Origin: Branchiostoma floridae
Taxonomy: Eukaryota; Chordata; Leptocardii; Amphioxiformes; Branchiostomatidae
NCBI RefSeq assembly: GCF_000003815.2
Contig: NC_049987.1
Location: 5,531,572 to 5,595,571 of the forward strand
DNA length: 64,000 nucleotides
Direction: 5' to 3'
The translations under genes and the position numbers were made by a program. The notes below the pieces were generated by a model that made no database searches, was not told the DNA's origin, and saw only the letters and a program-made list of their open reading frames with translations. Below are positions 53,489-64,000 of the stretch, piece after piece (the first letter of the stretch is position 1; the number at the start of each line of letters is the position of its first letter).

Positions 53489-54464
53489 GTGGCATTGTTA
53501 AACTAAGTTCCCAACTTGTTCACAACTGGCAACTGAGTGCAGTGCCACATTGTCCTCGTCTGTCCAAAGAGCAAAAAATCTGCTTGGTGCAGTTGCACCC
53601 CTCCCTCTCCTCTCCATGGTCCCACGGTCCTTACGTTCTCCCCTCAGGGTACACCACTCGGCCCGGCCGGAACCAAAACATCGGCAGCCGCAAACATCAA
53701 AAACTACAACAACACAACATCTCTTCAACTCGCTAAAATTCTCCTGGGAAAAACGGACTGGTCAAAACAGTGTCGCACAACTTCAAACATCGAACAGTTT
53801 GAAAACGTTGAAAACGTAGTAATGAATGTTGTAGAAGATTAATAACTTTCTGTTGCATCTTTTGATAAACATTTTCTAATATTTTTTTGTTTGTTGTTTT
53901 ATTCAAATTGAGGACTCAGATATGTAGTACATCGTTTTGATTTTTACTCAATATCAACAACAACGATAAAAGGGCTGTCATGTAACAGTGTTGGAAGCTG
54001 AAGATTGATAACTTCTCAAGTAACTATGTTTACAACCATTATTGTCGTCACCTCAAATTTGAAATGACTTGACTTTGATATGAAAGTAGTATAACCTTAT
54101 TTATGTTACTTTGATCTATTTCAACATTGAGCAGTTGGAAGACTTTTCAAAGCGTTTCATAGAGATGACTACTGTTGGTGAATTGGTAACTTTCTGTGTG
54201 TGGAATTGTACCATCATCGTTGTTGTTACAATGAAGGACACATATACTATGGAAGTAAAGCAACGTTGTTACTGTTATCTTGCTCTAGTGTGCCTAAATC
54301 TTAGGTCTTTTCTTAGAGGAAGAAGTTTGCATGGCAAACATCTCATATTACATCGCAACTAACAATCCTGTCAACAATACTTGATATCATCTTGTCATTG
54401 GAGCATTGTTGGGCGCTCTTGCTGTACAGCTGAGTTGTACACAGTGTTGTATTGTTGACGTGTT

Positions 54465-54926
54465 GTTGAAATACACAATGACAACCGGGACAAATCTTTC
54501 GGTAACAAATTACGAACCTTTAGATTATTCAAGACTATTTATAAAGAAGAAGAATATCTGATGGTGAAAAACATACAGCACAGAGTGGCTGTCACTAAAC
54601 TCCGGATTAGTTGCCACAAGTTACATATCGAAACTGGAAGGCACAACCGCACTCCTCTGTAGCATAGAGTCTGCCAATTTTGTGATCTACAACATGTAGA
54701 AGATGAACAGCATTTTATTTTACACTGTAAATTGTACCATAATGAACGGATTGTGCTTTATGAATATATCAGAAAAGAGTTCCCATATTTTGAACATCTT
54801 AATGTAACGGATAAATTTCTATTTTTGATGCGCCTAGACAAACCCTGTATATCAAACATTATATGTTCTTATATCTACACCTGTACAAAGAAGCGAGAAG
54901 ATGTCGAGCATCCTGTTAGCTTAGTA
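54465..54926 (+). pseudogene. Fragment of a second, diverged non-LTR ORF2 (C-terminal region)
   Basis: From about 54477 the frame reads NKLRTFRLFKT, VTKLRISCHKLHIETGRH, then TAG at 54661-54663, then HRVCQFCDLQHVEDEQHFIL and HC. This matches the C-terminal region of the full-length element (TQLRISCHKLNIETGRF, CPFCPELIEDEYHF) including the CCHC motif, but differs at many residues. It therefore comes from a related family, not a recent copy. It runs into the N gap at 54927. The stop shows it is dead. Confidence 0.8.
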
Positions 54927-55258
54927 NNNNNNNNNNNNNNNNNNNNNNNNNNNNNNNNNNNNNNNNNNNNNNNNNNNNNNNNNNNNNNNNNNNNNNNNNN
55001 NNNNNNNNNNNNNNNNNNNNNNNNNNNNNNNNNNNNNNNNNNNNNNNNNNNNNNNNNNNNNNNNNNNNNNNNNNNNNNNNNNNNNNNNNNNNNNNNNNNN
55101 NNNNNNNNNNNNNNNNNNNNNNNNNNNNNNNNNNNNNNNNNNNNNNNNNNNNNNNNNNNNNNNNNNNNNNNNNNNNNNNNNNNNNNNNNNNNNNNNNNNN
55201 NNNNNNNNNNNNNNNNNNNNNNNNNNNNNNNNNNNNNNNNNNNNNNNNNNNNNNNNNN
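54927..55258. other. Assembly gap (N x 332)
   Basis: A run of N that hides the 3' end of the ORF2 fragment. Confidence 1.
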
Positions 55259-55708
55259 CTATCATTTGCAATATATATATTGTACAATAGTGTCTATATA
55301 TAATACAAACATTAAACTATTTCATCATCATCATTTAACTAATAATTTTAACTAATCATCTGTTTGTGAGATAGCATATCAGCATCAACATGTGGCTTAT
55401 TTGCAATACAAACTACATGTATTAAGTGGAGTCCTGGTACCCCCCATGCAGAGCCTTTTCACTTGGGCACGACAAAGTACGTATATATGAAGTGATTTAG
55501 GAAGGTACCGGCTTAATCACGTTAGAAAGCCATAATGAAAATGTGTAAAATCAGCATAATTCCTTTTCAAGTATCCCTATATTCCCCATGTGGAGCCCTA
55601 ATTAACATAACCAACCAATCATAATATTTTTGACAGTTATGCATGGTTTACACACAAACAACAGTACAAAAGAAATCATGACTGTCCCCTGTATAATGGT
55701 GCGGTCCA

Positions 55709-55744
55709 AAAAGTGGTCGGTTATTAGAATAACCGACCACTTTT
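55709..55744. repeat. Perfect 17-bp hairpin with 2-base loop
   Basis: AAAAGTGGTCGGTTATT (55709-55725), AG, then its exact inverse AATAACCGACCACTTTT (55728-55744). It is too short to be a complete MITE but may be the core of one. As RNA it would fold as a tight stem. Confidence 0.9.
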
Positions 55745-55799
55745 GAGGTTACTGCCTGATAACCCATGGGAAATGGGGGCCTCTGATTGGCCAACTCCA

Positions 55800-55855
55800 T
55801 CTGGCTATATGATAATGTACAATAAAGGTCTTTCATTCGATTCGATAAAAGTGCG
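55800..55855 (+). mobile_element. Retroposon 3' tail, plus strand
   Basis: It ends GTACAATAAAGGTCTTT then CATTCGATTCGATAAAA. The AATAAAGGTCTT core is shared with the tails at 16.03 and 43.46 kb. Confidence 0.5.
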
Positions 55856-55859
55856 TACT

Positions 55860-57300
55860 ACTGGATAAATTCCTTGAAGAGTCAGACCTTTCAGATAGCA
55901 TCCACTGTCTTTTTATCAGTGGCTGACTGAGAATGATGAAGGACAGTGGCATTGATTCTTTGGAGAATTTATCTAGTTGCTTCTTCTTCTTCTTCTTATG
56001 ATACTAGACAAAACCCCGCGTGGGGCATGATGTCTAGGACTTACTTATGATCAAAGGCCTTACCCAAGTGTGGCCGGTGGTGGTGGTGCAAGCCGTCAAC
56101 AAAATAGAAAAAAAAGTGGTGCTTGATTAATTTGGCATTACGTAATACATTGTAATATTTTACAAGCGTGTCTAAACTTCATGGATGTTATCAAATGTAG
56201 AATGTTTCCGTTCAAAATGTAGATTCAAATGATAGTAAGGCAGCTAGTCCTCCAAGGTAGGTATTTTGTGTTTTTTGCACTACGTACGTAGATCTAGACG
56301 CGGATTCGTGATTTTACATTAAATGAAAATGTGTCTTGTTTCTGCAAAACATTTGTTTGGCATGTTTACAAGAATTTTATCTTGTCTACATTCCACATAC
56401 CAACTATTTCAAAGTTGAAAATCACGAAATGTTTTCCGTCCAGATATTTCTTAAAAAGATGATTGAAAATTATAAGCATATTTCTAAACACCCACGCCGA
56501 TTCATATCAATCCATACTGCTGTGGAATGACGGACTTTCGTCATATGTGGAATTCCCAATAAATTTCAAATTTCATAAATTTCTGGTATGGGGAACAAAC
56601 ATACCAGACGACAATTCAACATTTCTATTTCTTCTAGGTTTTTATCCTGTGCAAATGATATTTTATTTTCATCTATAGAAAACGTTGAGAATATCATACT
56701 CATAATCTACACCTAACAGGAAGGGGGGACTTTGCGTCTAAGCTCTCGCTACAAATTGTGCCTGTTTGGAATATTACATTTTCCTCCTACCAGACGATTG
56801 GACGTGCGTTTGGGACTGATATTAGACATTTCCCCTCTGGCGGATGAAAAAGTAGGAATGTTCAATTTGTTGGGAGAGAAGACAATCTCGCATTACTTCC
56901 TGTTTAGCCGCTGGCGTGATTTTTTGTGAAAACAAGTATGCGAGCACGCAAAACGTCGGCATATTGTCTGGTCAATCATATTTTGCAGATCCTGTGACGT
57001 AGACGAGTGACGAAAACACAGACAATGATACGCACCACAAATCCTTTGCAAACATTTTATAAAATCCATTCAGTTTCTTGAGTAACTTTTGTATTGCATT
57101 TTTTTTATCTAACCTTTATCGACGCATAGACGTCGACAATGTGCAAAAGTGTAGAAAAAAAAAACTAAAAGTATGTAGTACGATATATTCATAAGGTAAT
57201 ACTATGGAATTCTAGTGTTAATTGTAAGTTTACATATTAGTAAGCACACAAATATTCGGATACATAAAAGAAAATTCGACATTCAGCTTATGTTAACGTT
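55860..57300. other. Intergenic stretch without recognised features
   Basis: AT-rich, with a short (CTT)n at about 55982-55997. The 56336-56678 open frames show no recognisable protein. Nothing further is supportable. Confidence 0.3.
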
Positions 57301-57329
57301 TCAAGTGTGTTGCTGACAAATGAGAAACC

Positions 57330-57680
57330 ATGGCACTACAACTGGTACTACTACTACCGTTGCAATTACAACTGTCACTGCTACTACTATATAACTACTC
57401 CTTCTGCTGCTACTCCGTATGCCAAAATTCGACTGATTTGACTGATATTAACGTTTATCTGTCGTTGAGTAATACATAAACAATAGCACTACAACTTGTT
57501 GTTACTACAACTGACAATGCTTCAGCAACTACTACTACTATTGCTTCTACTACTACTACTAAAATTTGTACCACTGCTTTACTACCACTACTGCTACTAC
57601 TATAACACCACCTCCATCACTCCTTATACCACTCCCTCTACTGCTGCTACATGTATTACTACTAATACTACTTCTAGCAA
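57330..57680 (+). repeat. Cryptic (ACT)n-rich microsatellite region
   Basis: Repeated ACTACTACT/CTGCTACTACT clusters are interspersed with unique text. Part of the block (AACGTTT, CACTACAACTNGTNCTACTA) is duplicated about 165 bp apart. Poly-Thr/Leu open frames here are artefacts. Confidence 0.7.
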
Positions 57681-59182
57681 TGAGCTTTGAACAGTATTCA
57701 AAGCTCCTAGCCGGTACAGACCGTGACATGTATGGACAAGCCTATCCTTACAAACCCAGACTGGGCCGTAATAGCCGGGATTTCGGACGATTTAGCAAGG
57801 TAAGGACTCGGATCGGGCCGGTATTTATTTCTATAAGCGGTTAAAAGGGACCTCAGGAGCCTTCAAAGAGCGAAGCGACCGTCCAGACTGTGTCCGCCAA
57901 CGCGAGACGTCTTACCAGGATTTCACCAGTGTCCTTGTGGTGTCTTCTACCTGGCGAGTAAGTCTGTTGTCACTTTCATACACTTGTAAACAACCGTTTG
58001 GTTTGTAAACATGGCCTTTTTTCTAGGCAGCAACACACGTTTGTGTAGACAATGTGGTAGAAACTCTACCCAACTCATCCGCGATGTGGTCTGCTAGTGT
58101 TTGAGGAGAGATTTCCGTGTTTACTTGTGTGGGAGTGAGACAGGGATTTTAGTAGCTAGCACAGGTGATTTTTTTCCTAATGTGATAACACAGTGAAATC
58201 TATCTTAGATTATAGCTCTTGCAGCCCCGAACAAAATGCCGTTTTCGGATTTCAAATCGGATGAACTTAAGTCTAGAAATTAAATTTTAAAGTAATTAAT
58301 TTGGGTATTTTTGTGGAAAACCTTAATCATTAGTTCAATGTGGCCCAAATGGCACCGGAGGGACCTGTAAATAGTCATTTTAGCTAACTCTGTTTGCTGT
58401 TTTGATGTCAATGACTACGGACTGTCATGTTTGTGATAGACACAATAGAAACTTCAAGTGGTTATAACTGGACAGCTATAAATAGAAATAAAAGGTGTAG
58501 CTTTGACGTCACAAGTTTACGATATGAAATAAAGCAAGACAATTATAATGATACCTGTTCTAAAGGTAAATACAGCATTTCGACGTTTCATCTTTTATCT
58601 GTTCTTAGTGAATTTATTTTTATTCTTTGTTGCAGGACATGATGACGACATACTCAAGCTTTCAGCGTATTTTTATGTCGTATGTTACAAAAGTACATAA
58701 CAAATACTAAAGTACTTCAAATACAGAGTAAGTAAAAAAAAACATATACAGACACACAAAGCACAAATGTAACAAACCACAATGTATATGAATTTATTTG
58801 AATCAACAAGTGTATTCAAGATTACGTTGCGTATTTGATCATAAATGTATTCTGGTTTTAGTTACAGATCTTGAAGGTGAAAAAAAAAAACGAAAGCATT
58901 TGTTCGGACTAGCGTGTCTGTTTCCAGACCCCTCCCGTTCCGCGGACCATTTCTAACCGGCGCACTGTTTACAAACGCCGGTCACGATTCCTTGAGACTT
59001 CGTCATGCCGCCTTGACGAAAATCCCCGAAATCCAGACGAAAAACCGACAAATCCCGCGTGTAGTCTTCGCTACAACAACCTGGCGGGAACGGGAGAATC
59101 GCGTCCGCAGGCCGGGTATCCGTGAACCAACACTTCGGGCATTTCGGAGCAGTCACACGGCTGCGTGTTGGCAAGTCCGAAT

Positions 59183-59328
59183 TAGTCTCTACCAGACTCC
59201 GGATCGCTGGAAAAATCGTAGAAATTTAACAAATAGAGGAGTAAGCCGGCCAGAGGAATATAACCGGCCAGGGAACAGCACGCGATCGTCGGATCCGTAG
59301 ATCGGGATCCGGAGGCTGGTAGAGACTA
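59183..59328. mobile_element. 146-bp Mutator-like MITE with perfect 9-bp TSD
   Basis: The ends are TAGTCTCTACCAG and CTGGTAGAGACTA. The terminal inverted repeats agree at 22 of 23 bases to the GGATC inner border. AGTCCGAAT flanks both sides (59174-59182 and 59329-59337). A 9-bp duplication is characteristic of Mutator/MULE transposases. A second internal inverted pair (GCCGGCCAGAGGAATATAACCGGCCA) lies in the centre. No coding capacity. Confidence 0.88.
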
Positions 59329-59611
59329 AGTCCGAATGAGTTGCGTATTTACATTTTTCGATTAGGTAACCAGGCTTCACAGTAAAAGTCAAAGTAAAAC
59401 TTGTTCCCTGCAAACGTTTTCTATATTATTTGTCCACTTTGCCTGAACTCAACCTGAACTAAAAGAATGTCAATGCGCAACTCACAGGGGTTGATATACG
59501 CACTCGTGTGGCCGCTGATATACGCACTCGTACTGATACTGGAGTCATTATGTACAGGTCGTGCTACGAGACTATTTTTCATGTTCCTCCTCCATCACTA
59601 TCATATGGAAT

Positions 59612-60335
59612 TAAGCCCTCCGACGTGCCTGCTATACAGGCTATTAGTTGTAGTACAGCTATAGAAGAACCGTAGAAGACGGGACAAGCCCTCCGATGTG
59701 CCTGCTATACAGACTATTAGTTGTAGTACAGCTATAGAAGAACCGTAGAAGACGGGACAAGCCCTCCGACGTGTCTGCTATACAGGCTATTAGTTGTAGT
59801 ACAGCTATAGAAGAACCGTAGAAGACGGGACAAGCCCTCCGACGTGCCTGCTATACAGGCTATTAGTTGTAGTACAGCTATAGAAGAACCGTAGAAGACG
59901 GAACAAGCCCTCCGACGTGCCTGCTATACAGGCTATTAGTTGTAGTACAGCTATAGAAGAACCGTAGAAGACGGGACAAGCCCTCTGATGTGCCTGCTAT
60001 ACAGGCTATTAGTTGTAGTACAGCTATAGAAGAACCGTAGAAGACGGGACAAGCCCTCCGACGTGCCTGCTATACAGGCTATTAGTTGTAGTACAGCTAT
60101 AGAAGAACCGTAGAAGACGGGACAAGCCCTCCGACGTGCCTGCTATACAGGCTATTAGTTATAGTACAGCTATAGAAGAACCGTAGAAGACGGGACAAGC
60201 CCTCCGACGTGCCTGCTATACAGGCTATTAGTTATAGTACAGCTATAGAAGAACCGTAGAAGACGGGACAAGCCCTCCGACGTGCCTGCTATACAGGCTA
60301 TTAGTTGTAGTACAGCTATAGAAGAACCATATGGG
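59612..60335 (+). repeat. 73-bp tandem array, about ten units
   Basis: The unit begins AAGCCCTCCGACGTGCCTGC and includes TATACAGGCTATTAGTTGTA, GTACAGCTATAGAAGAACCG and TAGAAGACGGGAC. The units are nearly identical; the last ends at CCATATGG near 60335. Inside each unit CTGTA/TACAG-type short inverted pairs occur. It is non-coding, because 73 is not a multiple of 3. Confidence 0.97.
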
Positions 60336-61564
60336 ATGAGGAGTGATGTGACAACTCGTCCAAACAGAGATACCCGATAGCATACCGCGGACTGACGCGT
60401 GATCAACGGATAAAATAAAAGGACAAAGCCTCGCGTCACAGTCAATGAGAACCCGAGAGAAACAATGGCCTTGACCGTACATGTGTATCCGTATGTACGC
60501 ATGGAAGAACGTTTCATGTGGACAGCACAGTTAGAGATTAGAACCGAAATTGATTTGGCTTCATTCCGAACAATCCAGCATTTAAAAAATACGTTTTTAA
60601 CTATTAGCAACGTCAAGAAGAACTGCAATATGGAACGTGTGAATAGTGGTTATGAAGCTTCAAAGCAACAAGAATCTTATGATAACAAAGCGTCGACCTG
60701 CCAAATTTCCTAAAAGTTAACTGAAAATCTTATATAATGTATTTACATATTGGCTCGTAGAATGTGATAACTGAATGAAATAGTAGGTCAAAGGTATTTG
60801 CCACATACGGACATATGTTTTGTTTACTTACCAATATCTATATTCTCTAGGCTTAGCACATGGTGTAGGGTGTATGCAAAGGACAGTCGTATCAACAAAG
60901 ATAACGTTATCACGATAATTATGTGATGTCGGCGCGTCACGCTCTCACAATCGTCTGTCTAAAACTACCCCAAATTTGGATTGTCTTTATAGATAGGGAA
61001 GATCTTGTCAATTATCTATTTGAAGAAAAGTTCCCACGGCATTCTACTGGCATAGCGGCATCTACATGTATATTCTACTGTCTTTCACCTGTTCGTCTTT
61101 GATACATAAACGTTTTGTTTCTTTATCAAATAGGAAAATATCAGACGCACATCGTTGAAGTCCTCATACAAAACGAAGCAAGGAAAATTTCTGTGCAATA
61201 GTCATATGTTTCCATCATGATGACACTGGTACATGTAAAATGTTGGTACAACAGATGGTCGCCGGTTTATGATGGCATAACATATAGAATGTGTACTCTT
61301 CAATATACAGAAATACCATTTTACTTATGATATGGTTACATTTTCAGACAACAAGGCTGTCTTACGGTACGGTACAGCTCAACAAATTACATTTCTAGCT
61401 TTGATATTAGTCCCACTTCTGCTACAGGCACTCAGGCAATTATGATTCTTTGTTTCATGCTAGCGTATGTATCCTACAAAGTTTATAGTGTCACGGACTC
61501 CTACAAAAGCACACTTCTGGAAATGGATGCTCCAGTTCTCAGACCGACATCATCAAAGTTTCCA

Positions 61565-61770
61565 TCTGTCACGGTACCGTACTGCTCACCAATAACACCC
61601 CTTACACCGCTAATAGCCGGGCCTGAAACACCCCTTACACCGCTAATAGCCGAGCTGAAGTTCCCCCCTGAATCATCATAAGGTCCCATCTCTCACGGTA
61701 CCGTACCGCTCACCAATAACACCCCTTACACCGCTAATAGCCGGGCTGAAGTCCCCCCCTGACGGAGTAA
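61565..61770 (+). repeat. Duplicated segment with nested short repeat
   Basis: ACGGTACCGTACTGCTCACC (61572 on) and ACGGTACCGTACCGCTCACC (61698 on) start two copies, about 125 bp apart. Both go on AATAACACCCCTTACACCGC, TAATAGCCGGGC and end in CCCCCTGA. The first copy contains the ACACCCCTTACACCGCTAAT piece twice. Confidence 0.85.
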
Positions 61771-61898
61771 CTCGATCCCCAGAAGTTTGGGGAGATTTCC
61801 TCGGCGTCCTGTGTAGTAAACACGGAAGGAACGCACATCAAACGGGCCGCTCCTGTTCGCCTGGCGGAACACAGGACCGGCCCGCGCGCTGGGTAATT

Positions 61899-64000
61899 GG
61901 TTCTCCCTGGGTAAAAATGAACAAGGGAATTATACAGCATTCTCAGGTAACTTTCACAAACTGACACAGTCTTTGTAGTTTGTTTGTTTATTAGGTGTTG
62001 TTTCTAAGATGGACCTTTTCATGTTGCTACCATTAAATAACTATCTATTGTAGTTGGTTCTTCCTGGGCAAAAATGAACAAGGGAATTATACAGCATTCT
62101 CAGGTAACTTTCACAAACTGACACAGTCTTTGTAATTTGTTTTAGATGTCTTTTCTTGGGCCTTTTTCATGTTGCTATCTACTGTAGTTGGTAATGAACA
62201 AGTGAATTATACATCATTCTCAGGTAACTTTCACAAACTGTCAATCTTTGTAGTTTGTTTATTTGATTTTTTTCTTGGATTTTTTTCACGTTGTTACCAT
62301 TAATGTAAGTATTCAACTGGATCTTTCACAAACTGCCACAGTCTTTGTAGTTTGTTTGTTTATTAGGTGTTGTTTCTAAGATGGACCTTTTCATGTTGCT
62401 ACCATTAAATAACTATCTATTGTAGTTAGTTCTTCCTGGGCAAAAATGAACAAGGGAATTATACAGCATTCTCAGGTAACTTTCACAAACTGACACAGTC
62501 TTTGTAGTTTGTTTTAGATGTCTTTTCTTGGACCTTTTTCATGTTGCTATCTACTGTAGTTGGTAATGAACAAGGGAATTATACATCATTCTCAGGTAAC
62601 TTTCACAAACCGTCAGACATTGTAGTTTGTTTATTAGATGTTTTTTCTTGGATTTTTTTTTCACGTTGTTACCATTAATGTAAGTATTCAACTGGATCTT
62701 TCACAAACTGCCACAGTCTTTGTAGTTTGTTTGTTTATTAGGTGTTGTTTCTAAGATGGACCTTTTCATGTTGCTACCATTAAATAACTATCTATTGTAG
62801 TTAGTTCTTCCTGGGCAAAAATGAACAAGGGAATTATACAGCATTCTCAGGTAACTTTCACAAACTGACACAGTCTTTGTAGTTTGTTTGTTTATTAGGT
62901 GTTGTTTCTAAGATGGACCTTTTCATGTTGCTACCATTAAATAACTATCTATTGTAGTTGGTTCTTCCTGGGCAAAAATGAACAAGGGAATTATACAGCA
63001 TTCTCAGGTAACTTTCACAAACTGACACAGTCTTTGTAGGTTGTTTTAGATGTCTTTTCTTGGACCTTTTTCATGTTGCTATCTATTGTAGTTGGTTCTT
63101 CCTGGGCAAAAATGAACAAGGGAATTATACAGCATTCTCAGGTAACTTTCACAAACTGACACAGTCTTTGTAGGTTGTTTTAGATGTTTTTTCTTGGATC
63201 TTTTTCATGTTGCTATCTACTGTAGTTGGTAATGAACAAGGGAATTATACATCATTCTCAGGTAACTTTCACAAACTGTCAGTATTTGTAGTTTGTTTAT
63301 TAGATGTTTTTTCTTGGATTTTTTTTTCACGTTGTTAACATTAATGTAAGTATTCAACTGGATCTTTCACAAACTGCCACAGTCTTTGTAGTTTGTTTGT
63401 TTATTAGGTGTTGTTTCTAAGATGGACCTTTTCATGTTGCTACCATGAAATAACTATCTATTGTAGTTGGTTCTTCCTGGGCAAAAATGAACAAGGGAAT
63501 TATACAGCATTCTCAGGTAACTTTCACAAACTGACACAGTCTTTGTAGTTTGTTTTAGATGTCTTTTCTTGGACCTTTTTCATGTTGCTATCTACTGTAG
63601 TTGGTAATGAACAAGGGAATTATACATCATTCTCAGGTAACTTTCACAAACTGTCAATCTTTGTAGTTTGTTTATTTGATTTTTTTCTTGGATTTTTTTC
63701 ACGTTGTTACCATTAATGTAAGTATTCAACTGGATCTTTCACAAACTGCCACAGTCTTTGTAGTTTGTTTGTTTATTAGGTGTTTTTTTCTTGGATCTTT
63801 CTCATGTTGCTATCTACTGTAGTTGGTAATGAACAAGGGAATTATACATCATTCTCAGGTAACTTTCACAAACTGCCACAGTCTTTGTAGTTTGTTTGTT
63901 TATTAGGTGTTTTTTCTTGGATTTTTTTCACGTTGTTACCATTAATGTAAGTATTCAACTGGATCTTTCACAAACTGCCACAGTCTTTGTAGTTTGTTTG
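61899..64000. repeat. Higher-order tandem repeat, runs past the window end
   Basis: About a dozen units share CAGGTAACTTTCACAAACTG and CAGTCTTTGTAGTTTGTTT. Three sub-unit types alternate: one with TTCCTGGGCAAAAATGAACA, one with GTAGTTGGTAATGAACAAG, and one with GTAAGTATTCAACTGGATCT. Basic spacing is about 120-160 bp, and longer blocks of about 370-540 bp recur almost identically. The array is truncated by the window. Confidence 0.93.

Overview
This is animal genomic DNA: one spliced, intron-rich gene inside a large non-coding background full of retroposons, MITEs and satellite-like tandem repeats. The gene architecture, a vertebrate-like vestigial-like (VGLL2/VGLL3-type) protein and tRNA-derived SINEs with a deuterostome-looking body suggest an invertebrate deuterostome, most likely a cephalochordate (amphioxus, Branchiostoma). 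The species call is inference. Three runs of N (47985-48111, 52270-52583, 54927-55258) show this is a draft assembly.

Region 1-8.1 kb lies downstream of the gene. It holds a 461-bp foldback MITE (434-894), a 214-bp palindromic MITE (1402-1615), decayed tandem repeats (about 3.1-4.7 kb) and GC-richer non-coding DNA. No gene was recognised there.

Region 8.1-38.1 kb is the VGLL gene on the minus strand. I rebuilt it as five coding exons: 38093-38025, 37807-37417, 13274-13025, 12634-12450 and 8161-8106. All four junctions have GT/AG borders and matching phases, giving a 316-residue protein. Exon 2 carries the Tondu (TEAD-binding) domain. Intron 2 is about 24.1 kb and contains at least five tandem-repeat blocks, a SINE, retroposon tails and a 127-bp fragment identical to the 3' end of the retrotransposon at 45-52 kb. 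Intron 4 contains a third MITE. The last exon is preceded by two extra acceptor-like AG|GTTTG sites.

Region 38.1-45.3 kb is the upstream flank. It holds a cluster of CCAAT boxes about 0.25-0.34 kb before the start codon, a truncated non-LTR C-terminal fragment (38944-39108), tandem arrays of about 160 bp (40.9-41.6 kb) and 65 bp (42.7-43.2 kb), and a large hairpin (44.06-44.21 kb).

Region 45.3-52.0 kb is a nearly full-length APE-type non-LTR retrotransposon on the plus strand. ORF1 (795 aa) has a coiled coil and an SGNH/GDSL-esterase-like domain. ORF2 has endonuclease, reverse transcriptase and a C-terminal CCHC motif, and is broken only by one extra T in a homopolymer. ORF1 should act as the RNA-binding/chaperone partner and ORF2 as the nicking and reverse-transcribing enzyme. 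The identical 3' copy in the VGLL intron shows recent mobility of this family.

Region 52-64 kb has two SINEs arranged 5' end to 5' end, a second and more diverged ORF2 fragment (54.48-54.93 kb), a perfect 17-bp hairpin, a 146-bp Mutator-like MITE with 9-bp target duplications (59183-59328), a 73-bp tandem array (59.6-60.3 kb) and a complex higher-order tandem repeat from 61.9 kb that runs off the window end.
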